Source: an uncultured Prevotella sp. (GTDB taxonomy: Bacteria; Bacteroidota; Bacteroidia; Bacteroidales; Bacteroidaceae). From it: a stretch of 51,665 bases of DNA. The stretch lies in NCBI GenBank assembly GCA_900322175.1, contig ONYZ01000011.1:1-51665 (forward strand), read 5' to 3'. Below are positions 44,224 to 51,665 of the stretch, piece after piece. A program made the translations under genes and the position numbers. The notes beneath the pieces were generated by a model. It saw only the letters and a list, made by a program, of their open reading frames with translations, was not told the DNA's origin and did not search any database. The number at the start of each line of letters is the position of its first letter. The first letter of the stretch is position 1.

Positions 44224-45441
44224 TTAGCTCTTATTCAAAACTTCCAAGATTAATCCTAAATGGTATTCCACGATACCATTACTGTAAGTGGTGTCCTTTA
44301 CCTGGACTAATGCACTCTCTCTTTCTTTATGATAGCTTACAAAAAATCGGATAGCATCATATCTGCGTAAATAGCGCTTACCATCTGACTCATCCAGATA
44401 GGTATATTTATTGAGTGTCGTCTGTTTCAATTCTCGATACTCAATCTTCTTTGTCCCTCTCATTATCTCATCATAATAAATCTTCTTGATGTTGAGTGTC
44501 AGGACCTTCATTCCTGTGGTATCAAAAGTTGATTTCTCCTTAACTATTCGTTTTTCCAAGCATTCCATCTGTGGATTGTATGTGTATCCTACAATACTTC
44601 CATCTACTATCTTCTGGATAATAACATCCACAACAGGTAGAGGCACAACAAACCATTCCTGCGGTTGATGCTCTACACCTTTATCGTCGAATACAGATAC
44701 TTGAAATTGAACAGGCTTTAAAAGTTGGTGTATCAAATCTTCAAACTTCTGCGAATTCATATTTACCACTTTATAACTAGCCTGTATCTTTACAGGAGCC
44801 ATCAAATATGTAGGTTCATTCTCTGCATTTGCAATGCGTTGCTCTACGCTATTAGTAGAGAATCCTATCTTATAGAGATGTTTTACCTCTTTAATAGCAG
44901 GATCTTGCGACAATGAACTCAGCACATAGATATAACCCGTTACTTGATCATTTGCAGTTATCTCCGAGTTACTAAAGAACTTTCCGTTTGAATCCTCTTG
45001 CAATTCCGTTACTGCATATCCATCACCCACTACATTCTTTCTGAGGGTTTGCAACAGAATGTCCGATTCTGTGCCATTCTCATAGATACAACGAGTTCTT
45101 GCATCTGGCAGGAAGTTACTACTCTTCTTCAGTTCGCCAATCTTCTCCAACAAAAGCATCTGACCACCTACTAAATAGTAACGTCCTTCGGAGAGTGTTG
45201 CTGTTTTGGTAATCTTAACCAAAGAACGAAGCCCTTGTTTTAGTTCACGATGCACTTTAGCAAACAGCGGTTTGTAGTCATCAAAGTTCTCGCAGAGTTT
45301 ATGCTGAGCTACATAGTCAGCTTTCTTCCTGGCTATCACTCTGCGCATATCCTGAGGAATATCAAAAAGACTCTTTTCTTCCTCACTCACATTCAACAAC
45401 GGGTCGTCAAACAGGGCCTTCAATTCTTTATCTATGTCCAT
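44224..45441 (-). CDS. GIY-YIG (T5orf172-type) nuclease-like protein with C-terminal ASCH domain
   Basis: A 405-residue cytoplasmic protein. A GIY-YIG domain of the T5orf172 type spans about residues 168-265: GYIYVLSS, YKIGFS (190-195), Arg202, Glu234, His238 and EWF at 262-264. An ASCH (PUA-like) domain follows at about 312-405, with LTLNIKKIYYDEIMRGTKKI and EYRE. The first 20 residues (MDIDKELKALFDDPLLNVS) resemble those of the 75-residue protein encoded just upstream, and the starts overlap by 10 bp. The GIY-YIG part is a plausible DNA-cutting subunit, with ASCH as a possible nucleic-acid or modified-base reader. The cluster role is inferred. Confidence 0.82.
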   Translation of the reverse strand: MDIDKELKALFDDPLLNVSEEEKSLFDIPQDMRRVIARKKADYVAQHKLCENFDDYKPLFAKVHRELKQGLRSLVKITKTATLSEGRYYLVGGQMLLLEKIGELKKSSNFLPDARTRCIYENGTESDILLQTLRKNVVGDGYAVTELQEDSNGKFFSNSEITANDQVTGYIYVLSSLSQDPAIKEVKHLYKIGFSTNSVEQRIANAENEPTYLMAPVKIQASYKVVNMNSQKFEDLIHQLLKPVQFQVSVFDDKGVEHQPQEWFVVPLPVVDVIIQKIVDGSIVGYTYNPQMECLEKRIVKEKSTFDTTGMKVLTLNIKKIYYDEIMRGTKKIEYRELKQTTLNKYTYLDESDGKRYLRRYDAIRFFVSYHKERESALVQVKDTTYSNGIVEYHLGLILEVLNKS

Positions 45442-45659
45442 AAACCTTTTTCCTTCAATGTTGTTAATGATGCATACATTAGCTTCTCTTTCAAGCTACC
45501 ACCCTTTTGTGGTTCACGACCATTTTGGGCCATCCAACCCTTTATCTCAGCTATCTTCTGCATGATTCTGTCATCTGCTGTTATAGCTTTAGTAAAAGGA
45601 CGTGCACTATCCAGCAAGGGATCATCCAGAATATCAAGTAATTCTTTCTTAATATCCAT
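45432..45659 (-). CDS. 75-residue protein paralogous to the GIY-YIG protein N-terminus
   Basis: A small protein starting MDIKKELLDILDDPLLD, matching the MDIDKELKALFDDPLLN start of the next gene. It then has an ADDRIMQKIAEIKGWM helix, the motif NGREPQKGG, and LKEKLMYASLTTLKEKG. It starts three bases after the helicase stop and its end overlaps the GIY-YIG gene by 10 bp, so the three are translationally linked. No catalytic motif is visible. It could be a docking or regulatory subunit sharing a helicase-binding N-terminus with the nuclease; that is inference. Confidence 0.72.
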   Translation of the reverse strand: MDIKKELLDILDDPLLDSARPFTKAITADDRIMQKIAEIKGWMAQNGREPQKGGSLKEKLMYASLTTLKEKGLWT

Positions 45660-45662
45660 ACC

Positions 45663-47681
45663 TTACTCTCCTATTTCTAGTCCGCTCAATTGACGGCGTT
45701 TCTGATTCCAAATTTTCGCATAAGCCACAGCCAACTCTCTTACTATAGGATCAGGATCATCCATCGATGGAAGATGTCCATTATGCGCTGCCACATACTC
45801 TTTCAATGGTCCCTTGAACAGAATGATAGCCTGTTCTAGGGTCATATCATATTTCTGCTCAGCAATAGTGTCTTGAATCAGTTTCAGCGTCTTGGCATCC
45901 ACCGACTTTGATATAACCTCGTATGCACGCTGGAATGGATTGATTGTATCTATCAGATTTATACTCAGTTGGTCGATATTGATAAACCTATTAGCAATTT
46001 TAATCAGCCTATTGCCTTCGCTCTTTTCTTCATCATCGCCACCTCTAGGTATCGAAGCTATAGGTTCACCTTTCTCGTTTACAATATCATTGCCTTTAAC
46101 GATAGTGTCGAGAAGTAAACGCTGGCGAACCTCCTCAACTTCTTCATCTGTCAAATCAGGATAGCGTTCACGAATTATCTTTGGAATGATATGCTGGGTA
46201 ATTGTTTCAGCAGTAGTGGAACCACTGAGTGCCTTAACGGTCATATCATGTTGGAGGACTGCTGCTTTCAAATCGTCAAGCTGGCTTTCAACAATAGTCT
46301 TTGTCTTTTCGCTCGACAGTGGCTTCAATCCCTCCACCACAATGGTATGCGCCAGATCGCCTTTACCATCATCCTCATCTTTTACTGTCTTAAACTTCCA
46401 ACTGGGAGCCATCACCTGTTCCATCAGTAGCGAGGCTGTGATAGCTTTCAAGAAATCATTAACAGCCACCTTTACTTCTGCCTGCTCAGCATCTGGCATG
46501 GCTATCAGGTTAACAAAGCGAGCGGTTTCTTTGCCTTCGCAATCTCGTGTACACCTACCTATAATCTGTATCACTTCTGTTAATGAACCACGTACGCCAA
46601 CTGTCAGACACATTTCGCACCACTGCCAGTCAAAGCCTTCCTTTGCAGTACCAAGAGCGATGATAATATCCACATCGTCGCGATGCTTGATATTCTGCAG
46701 ATAGCCCTGCACCATATTACGCTCCTTTTGGTCGTCCTCCACAAGGTCTGCCACCTTCAGCAGCCTGCCATCAGCAGTCCTGACATGATAGATACCCATA
46801 TTATAATCCTTCGACTCTACAGTACCTATCACTTTCATAATCTCATCCGTCTCTGTATATTTACCAAGGCCTGTTGAAGCACGCTGATTTACACTAGGAA
46901 TATGGATAATGGTTTTCTTAGTAGTGTCGAGAACTTCACCAATACGGTCCAGGTATGAGCCCTGATAAAAATGATAACCCAAAATCAGATTCTTCAGATA
47001 CTTGTAGCCATTAAGTTGCTGATAGTAATTATAGGTCACAGGGAAGAATCTGGCCTCATCTTCAGCTCTGAGCACAGGCACACCGTCGCCTCTAAAATAA
47101 CTACCAGTCATAGCCACAATATGTCCCGTTGAGTTGTTCATCACTCTACGTACCACGTCGCCAAGGTTCGAGTTGGCATCGGCACTAGTGTGGTGAAACT
47201 CATCGATGGCCAAGAGCGTATCGTTAAATGCCTCATCTTCTAATTCCTTCACACCATTTCGTAATGTTGCATGAGCACACACCAGAATCTTCGCATTTTT
47301 CTGCCGGAAGAATTCAATAAAACGCCCTTTCTTATCCTGTTCATTCTTAACATCCGTCAGATTAAAATATGATGGCACCTCCCAGTTTGCGAAAAAGCCA
47401 CCGTTCATCAGATTGGTATTCTTAAACGAGCGACCTATACTCTTTTCTGGAACAGCCACAACTACCCTTTTTATTCCCTGATTAACCAGTTTATCCAAAG
47501 CGATAAACATCAGCGCACGACTCTTACCTGATGCAGGAGGAGCCTTGATCAACAAGAAGCGCTTAGCACGATGCTCATAGGCCATTGCCTGCATTTCTCG
47601 CATTCCCAATGGATTCACGGCTGTAGCCGTCCCAGTCTGTTGATATTTGATATCAACAATGTTGTTTTCGGTTTTTAGCAT
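45663..47681 (-). CDS. SF2 DEAD/DEAH-box helicase (ResIII-like)
   Basis: A 672-residue helicase/translocase. Motif I is APPASGKSRALMF, motif II DEFHHT, motif III TGSYF, and motif VI QIIGRCTRDCEGK; a long C-terminal helical region follows. Such proteins serve as the DNA-translocating subunit of restriction systems. The frame extends upstream to a TTG at 47714, inside a hairpin; the ATG at 47681 (MLKTENNIVDIKYQQTG) is preferred. No -7 box lies directly upstream, so it probably depends on transcription from the methyltransferase promoter through the broken gene. Its leader holds an exact 23-bp copy of part of the methyltransferase leader. Confidence 0.85.
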   Translation of the reverse strand: MLKTENNIVDIKYQQTGTATAVNPLGMREMQAMAYEHRAKRFLLIKAPPASGKSRALMFIALDKLVNQGIKRVVVAVPEKSIGRSFKNTNLMNGGFFANWEVPSYFNLTDVKNEQDKKGRFIEFFRQKNAKILVCAHATLRNGVKELEDEAFNDTLLAIDEFHHTSADANSNLGDVVRRVMNNSTGHIVAMTGSYFRGDGVPVLRAEDEARFFPVTYNYYQQLNGYKYLKNLILGYHFYQGSYLDRIGEVLDTTKKTIIHIPSVNQRASTGLGKYTETDEIMKVIGTVESKDYNMGIYHVRTADGRLLKVADLVEDDQKERNMVQGYLQNIKHRDDVDIIIALGTAKEGFDWQWCEMCLTVGVRGSLTEVIQIIGRCTRDCEGKETARFVNLIAMPDAEQAEVKVAVNDFLKAITASLLMEQVMAPSWKFKTVKDEDDGKGDLAHTIVVEGLKPLSSEKTKTIVESQLDDLKAAVLQHDMTVKALSGSTTAETITQHIIPKIIRERYPDLTDEEVEEVRQRLLLDTIVKGNDIVNEKGEPIASIPRGGDDEEKSEGNRLIKIANRFINIDQLSINLIDTINPFQRAYEVISKSVDAKTLKLIQDTIAEQKYDMTLEQAIILFKGPLKEYVAAHNGHLPSMDDPDPIVRELAVAYAKIWNQKRRQLSGLEIGE

Positions 47682-47684
47682 GTT

Positions 47685-47724
47685 AGAATATCTTAAGTGA
47701 AGCGCCTTTTTCAAAAGATATTCT
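47685..47724 (-). promoter_or_regulatory. Hairpin directly before the helicase start codon
   Basis: AGAATATCTT at 47685-47694 pairs perfectly with AAGATATTCT at 47715-47724, with a 20-nt loop. On the minus strand the stem ends three bases before the ATG, so it could limit ribosome access. No regulator is known. Confidence 0.55.
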
Positions 47725-47740
47725 CTACGTTTGTCTGTCT

Positions 47741-47763
47741 GCGGCCAAGCTTAAGAGACGTTT
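47741..47763. repeat. 23-bp repeat shared with the methyltransferase leader
   Basis: Identical to 51420-51442, and the match extends to 28 bp with one mismatch. The core is GGCCAAGC, four bases, GAGACGTT. An inverted, slightly different copy lies at 51316-51335. Confidence 0.9.
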
Positions 47764-47783
47764 CGAATTCTTAGTTTTATAGC

Positions 47784-48392
47784 GCTATGTTTTATTATTC
47801 ACAAATTTCACAATGCAATCAATGCAAATCGGCTTCTTTGTTATTTCATCAATGAACACATTAGCAGGATGCATGTCTTCAAGTGCCAGACGGTCTGAAA
47901 CATAGTTCACACCTTGTCCATTCCAGTTGTCACGAAAGCCTTTTGCCAAGTAGAATAGATTGACGTGCGCTCTTTCACCACAGAAATATCACCATCATGA
48001 TAATATACCTTCGCCTCTGCACCCTGTGCAATCATTGGACCAAACTTCACAGAGAGTATCTGTTCAGAGTTTTCCTCCCATAAGTTTGCTGCTTTTGCCC
48101 ACTGTTCTATGAGCTTTTCTTGCAGTTCGTCTATTTCCCAGTTTGCTGGGCCTCCTTCGCTGCCTTCAGCATAGCTACCTGCTGTAATGCTTGCTCTCGC
48201 GTAGCATGCGATGATGGACGCCCCAATGAGAGGCGCACCTCCCTTGCAGAATCCTGCATGCTCTGATAGATTGAATCTAGAAAAATCTTCTCTCCCATGT
48301 TGTATTTCTTTTATGTAGTTATCAATTTCTTGTAATGTTTGAGGGGTGAAGCCCTCTTTGGCAATCACTTCGAATATTTTTTCTATTCTCAT
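47784..48392 (-). pseudogene. Broken polyvalent-protein-kinase-like gene
   Basis: The open frame from 48392 to 47907 (161 codons) ends in FGPMIAQGAEAKVYYHDGD and SVVKERTSIYSTWQKAF, which look like the glycine-rich loop and lysine of the polyvalent protein kinase-like domain of mobile elements. After a stop, another frame continues with FRDNWNGQGVNYVSDRLALE, DMHPANVFID and PICIDCIVKFV, like the catalytic-loop and metal-binding ends of the same domain. The middle of the domain (tens of residues) is missing and the frame is shifted. It therefore appears to be a deleted gene between the methyltransferase and the helicase. Kinase activity is unlikely. Confidence 0.65.
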
Positions 48393-48463
48393 ACTCTACT
48401 TGCAATTTTGCTGCAAATATACAAAAGATTTCTCACAATTCCAACAAAACAGGCAAAAAGATA

Positions 48464-51220
48464 TCAATCTTTTGTCTTTGTCATTTTTTCGTAGAGTTTG
48501 AAGAGGCATTCCAGTCGGGCTTCGTCTGAGGCAAATGGATAGCCAGGATAGCAACTCTCCACGATATCATCCAGCTTAGCATGCGCCTCGCGCAAATCCT
48601 GTGGCATCTTATCGGGGTCATAAAGCTCAGCCAAAGTCTTTTCCGGATAATACTCACGCGTAATCAGCACATTCTCTGCTGCCTCCTCTATCTCCTTTTT
48701 CTTTTCTTCAGAGATTTTGGGGAAGGGGAAAGTGTTATAACATAGAGAACTAGAATATCTTAATCGAGTCTCCATCTTTCCTGCCAGCGTATTATTCCAT
48801 ATTAGGTGAATTTTGGAGGTTATTATTCCAAATATATATGTAGGACAATTATAGACAGCAAAACCTGCATTTGAAATGATAGTATTCTCTGGTAAATATC
48901 CAATTGGGATATACTCCCTCGTTTCTGATGATGTTAAAGGAACAAACAAAGCTTCGTCCTTATTGAATCTATCCTCAGTATACTTATAAGGGAAATCTGC
49001 CATTAATTGAGTCGGTTTTTTCTTACTTATACTTCTTTCATGTTTTACATTATCTAATCTTCTTGCGATTATTGGTATTGAATAAGCGAGTTCTTTGTCC
49101 TTCTCAGAAATATACAAGCAATACCTTGAATCTCCTTTTATAAATTCCGATGCTCCTACAAATTTATGTAATAAGGTGTTAGCTTGTGGAAATTCAGATA
49201 TAAGCTCTTCTTTTTCTCGCTGATCAAACATATAAAAACCGAAATCATTCGTTTTGCTACCGCTAATCATAGGAGGAAAGTCTGAAATAGGAGATAATAT
49301 CGGTACTATAGAAAGTACTTTTGTCGTTCCAAGATAAGGATTTATATAAGACGTTTCTTTCTTTACAGAATCTGTAAAGAGATACTTATGACAAATCTTA
49401 GCAGAATCTGACAATCCTACTATAATACATGTAACTCCAGCATTATACTTTGCGTTATTTGACCATTTAAATGATGTTACAGCATATTCTATTTCAATTC
49501 CTAAACTAAAGATCGGCTGCCACAATAAAGCAACTTGTTCACCTTGACAAATTGAATTTGTACTTACAAACGCACATTTAGCATTTGTTCCCAAACAGTA
49601 TTTTGCACCGATATAAAACCAGCTACATATATAATCCAATTTCTTCCATCCGTCAATATCAGAGAAGACTCTTGACATATCTTCCTTTTGCTCGTCATTC
49701 TGTAATGAACTCCCTAAATATGGAGGATTGCCAAAGATATACACCTCTTCATCAGGTGTATGTGGACAGACCTCATTCCAATCGATGCGGCAGGCGTTGC
49801 CACAGACGATTTGGGTGATATTCTTCAATGGCAGGGCCTTAGTATTTACACCAAAGTTCTCATTCAGCTTGGTGTTCATCTGGTGTTCAGCCAACCACAG
49901 CGACAACATAGCAACCTCGTGAGGAAAGTCAAGCAACTCGATACCATAAAACTGATCAAGTGTAATCACACTCGCATCCACAAACATCGACTGCGTATCG
50001 CCTTGGCACTTCTGCTGCAATGCCAGAATATCCATCTCTAAGAATCGCAGACATTTGTAGGTGATAATCAAGAAGTTGCCACTACCACAAGCAGGGTCGA
50101 AAAATTTCATCTTACTCATGCGTACCAGCAATGCCTGGCATTTTCTTGAGATAGGACGGCAACCTGCATAAAACTCCGATTCCTTAATGGCGCCAATCTT
50201 CTTCATCTGCAGCAACTGCTCATACTCCTCGTTCAGTTTGTTATACTCACCACGCAGTTCATCCAAGAACAGAGGATTGATCACCTTCATAATGTTAGGC
50301 ACACTGGTGTAGTGCATACCTTGGTTGGCACGTTCCTCAGGGTTAACCACAGCCTGAATCATCGAACCGAAAATATCGGGATTGATATCTTTCCAGTTCA
50401 GTTCGCCACACTCGATAATGATACGCCGCGCTCTGGCACCCATCTTTGGAATCTGGATATGTTTGGAAAACAAACCACCATTTACATAAGGGAACTGTTT
50501 GATAATACTGGGTGTTTCTGACTTTCGGAGTTGCACATCCATGATATTAAAGCTCCAGTCGAGATAGTCGGAAATATCAGAACCATCCTCCTTGGTATAG
50601 CGTTGAATACTACTGGTAAATAGATTCTCCTCGAAAATACCAGTATCCTCAGCAAAGAAGCAGAACAGAAGTCGACTTATAAACAGATTAAGGTCGTGCA
50701 AATCATCGCTACTTCTAAACTCGTTATACGAACGCAATTCATCGTGCAGTTTTGCTAACTTTTCAGCCGCCTTGATATCAGCTGGACTCTCCTCAACATA
50801 GTGCACGCGCTCCACATCCATTAGCGGATAAAAGAAAGCAAAATCGCTTGGCAAGTGCTCCAACAGGTTTTCGTAAGTATCTTTCTCACGCAGGTCGTAT
50901 GCCAATATTGAGCGTCCATCGCTCACAGCCACAATCTTTGGTGCAGCCTTGACAACCATCTGATTTGTTTTCAGCATTTCAAGTTGATCAGTCAACGAGA
51001 ACATACTCGCCGGCTGATAACAGAACAGCCCTTTGATGAGCAAGCCATCAAAAGCTTTCAAAACACCCTTACCCTCTTTGTAGCGCTCAATGTCGCGTTC
51101 GCTTTTGCCAAAGGAGTGGAGCAAAGCATAGCCCACTTCGCTGGCACGTATACCATTACCAAACGAATCAACCAATCGTTGCTCTATCTCCCTATAGCCA
51201 AGTTGTAGTTTCTTTGCCAT
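48464..51220 (-). CDS. MmeI-like DNA adenine methyltransferase (class I, type IIL-like)
   Basis: A 918-residue gamma-class DNA methyltransferase. SAM-binding motif I, DPACGSGNF, is at residues 375-383, and catalytic motif IV, NPPY, at 498-501, which implies N6-adenine methylation. Domains follow the MmeI order: N-terminal domain, helical spacer (DLNLFISRLLFCFFAEDTG), methyltransferase, then target recognition and C-terminal regions (SSLCYNTFPFPKISEEKK). The N-terminal nuclease site D-x9-ExK seems degenerate: D58 is kept, but Tyr68 and Pro70 stand where Glu and Lys belong. Cutting would then fall to other genes, plausibly the helicase and GIY-YIG protein downstream. It starts at ATG 51220 after a leader of about 385 nt. 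Confidence 0.88.
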   Translation of the reverse strand: MAKKLQLGYREIEQRLVDSFGNGIRASEVGYALLHSFGKSERDIERYKEGKGVLKAFDGLLIKGLFCYQPASMFSLTDQLEMLKTNQMVVKAAPKIVAVSDGRSILAYDLREKDTYENLLEHLPSDFAFFYPLMDVERVHYVEESPADIKAAEKLAKLHDELRSYNEFRSSDDLHDLNLFISRLLFCFFAEDTGIFEENLFTSSIQRYTKEDGSDISDYLDWSFNIMDVQLRKSETPSIIKQFPYVNGGLFSKHIQIPKMGARARRIIIECGELNWKDINPDIFGSMIQAVVNPEERANQGMHYTSVPNIMKVINPLFLDELRGEYNKLNEEYEQLLQMKKIGAIKESEFYAGCRPISRKCQALLVRMSKMKFFDPACGSGNFLIITYKCLRFLEMDILALQQKCQGDTQSMFVDASVITLDQFYGIELLDFPHEVAMLSLWLAEHQMNTKLNENFGVNTKALPLKNITQIVCGNACRIDWNEVCPHTPDEEVYIFGNPPYLGSSLQNDEQKEDMSRVFSDIDGWKKLDYICSWFYIGAKYCLGTNAKCAFVSTNSICQGEQVALLWQPIFSLGIEIEYAVTSFKWSNNAKYNAGVTCIIVGLSDSAKICHKYLFTDSVKKETSYINPYLGTTKVLSIVPILSPISDFPPMISGSKTNDFGFYMFDQREKEELISEFPQANTLLHKFVGASEFIKGDSRYCLYISEKDKELAYSIPIIARRLDNVKHERSISKKKPTQLMADFPYKYTEDRFNKDEALFVPLTSSETREYIPIGYLPENTIISNAGFAVYNCPTYIFGIITSKIHLIWNNTLAGKMETRLRYSSSLCYNTFPFPKISEEKKKEIEEAAENVLITREYYPEKTLAELYDPDKMPQDLREAHAKLDDIVESCYPGYPFASDEARLECLFKLYEKMTKTKD

Positions 51221-51604
51221 AGAAATTAGTTATTGAAGAAAGCGAACGGGATTCGTTCAGAAACGTGAGACACCAGCCAAGCGCATGAAAAAACGTGGAC
51301 AGTTTATACTTATCCAACGTCTCAGGCGCTTGGCCGGTGCCCACTACCATAGATAAGATAAACGCCCACGCCTATCGGCATGAACGTTCACTTCTTATCA
51401 AAAGGTAGTCGTCTTTTTCGCGGCCAAGCTTAAGAGACGTTTTGAATAAAAAGCGTACGCTTCAATTATTTACCCTCAAAAATCATACCGGCACCTCCTC
51501 TGAGGCTCGCTGAATTTTGGCCGTTTTCAACAGCCGCAACTCCCGCTTACGCCGCCCTCTTGAGTAAAGAGGACTCAAACGTATCACGACGATCAGCCGA
51601 TACT
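51221..51604 (-). ncRNA. Highly structured leader RNA of the methyltransferase gene
   Basis: From the promoter to the ATG the transcript has several stems. One long hairpin runs from 51409 to 51343 (ACTACC with GGTAGT, GATAAGA with TCTTATC, then AACG/CGTT and a GATA loop). Stem A pairs 51422-51441 with 51316-51335 (AACGTCTC/GAGACGTT and GCTTGGCC/GGCCAAGC). Stem B pairs 51326-51339 with 51271-51284 (14 pairs including one G-U). A and B share 51326-51335, so only one can form, as in attenuators or riboswitches. The promoter-proximal part also has hairpins and a six-codon frame (MIFEGK). I do not recognise a known RNA family. Confidence 0.6.
51420..51442. repeat. 23-bp repeat, copy in the methyltransferase leader
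   Basis: Identical to 47741-47763 in the helicase leader. In the leader RNA it forms one arm of stem A. Confidence 0.9.
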
Positions 51605-51609
51605 TGATG

Positions 51610-51617
51610 CAAAGGTA
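51610..51617 (-). promoter_or_regulatory. Promoter of the methyltransferase gene
   Basis: TACCTTTG on the minus strand, with TTGCAC upstream as the probable -33 element. The surrounding 50 bp (to 51660) nearly match the AAA/PD-(D/E)XK promoter at 44055-44108. Confidence 0.72.
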
Positions 51618-51665
51618 CAAAAAGTTTTTGAAAGTGCAAGCATAAACAGGAAAAACTTCAAAAAT

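Noticed and set aside
47741-51442. Ends of an insertion sequence
   Set aside because: The 23-bp repeats are direct, no transposase lies between them and no target duplication was seen.
51221-51604. tmRNA, 6S RNA or a tRNA in the methyltransferase leader
   Set aside because: No tRNA-like acceptor/T-arm, no 6S-type open bubble and no tag frame could be recognised.

Overview
This window looks like a chromosomal segment of a Bacteroidota bacterium, most likely order Bacteroidales and probably a Prevotella-type member of Prevotellaceae. The reasons are the recurrent Bacteroidota -7 promoter box (TAnnTTTG, seen as TACCTTTG or TATCTTTG before most transcription units), lineage-specific families (DUF4290, DUF4292, helix-hairpin-helix outer-membrane proteins), a MurA with Asp in place of the usual catalytic Cys, and a Bacteroidota-type ArgE. 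No tRNA, rRNA, CRISPR array or intact insertion sequence was seen. Assignments rest on reading motifs, not on database searches.

Positions 1-17.9 kb are mostly core genome. First comes a forward cluster for tRNA modification, cell wall, ribosome maturation, isoprenoids and intramembrane proteolysis (tsaB, DUF4290, murA, rimM, dxr, rseP). A gene-free 360-bp spacer follows, with a long hairpin and five 22-bp palindromic repeats. Then come an AEC transporter, a short ComEC, TerC and ArgE, a reverse operon (dut, TPR protein, DUF4292 lipoprotein, EnvC-like activator), and forward dgt and miaB.

Positions 17.9-33.5 kb hold cell-envelope genes: an MsbA-like ABC exporter with two LTA-synthase-like phosphotransferases in one operon; a GT11 fucosyltransferase and a lipid A acyltransferase; a LicD transferase and GT8; a KdtX-like GT2, a LicC-like nucleotidyltransferase and a PLP enzyme; and a tightly overlapping GT87, GtrB, GtrA, GT4 operon. 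A polysaccharide deacetylase remnant lies between the last two groups. Together they suggest assembly and phospho-decoration of LPS or another surface glycan.

Positions 33.5-42.4 kb hold an outer-membrane HhH protein and several poorly known genes (DUF1963, a MORN-like protein, an NPCBM-like secreted protein, a Sel1/TPR-like protein, a small membrane protein), with a perfect 14-copy 7-bp repeat.

Positions 42.4-51.7 kb form an accessory island on the reverse strand: an MmeI-like DNA methyltransferase, a broken kinase-like gene, an SF2 helicase, a 75-residue protein and a GIY-YIG (T5orf172)-ASCH protein, followed by an AAA-ATPase/PD-(D/E)XK protein. The methyltransferase has a leader of about 385 nt that can form two mutually exclusive long stems. 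Part of that leader recurs exactly before the helicase, and near-identical promoters bound the island. This candidate modification/restriction system and its leader are the most interesting part of the window.
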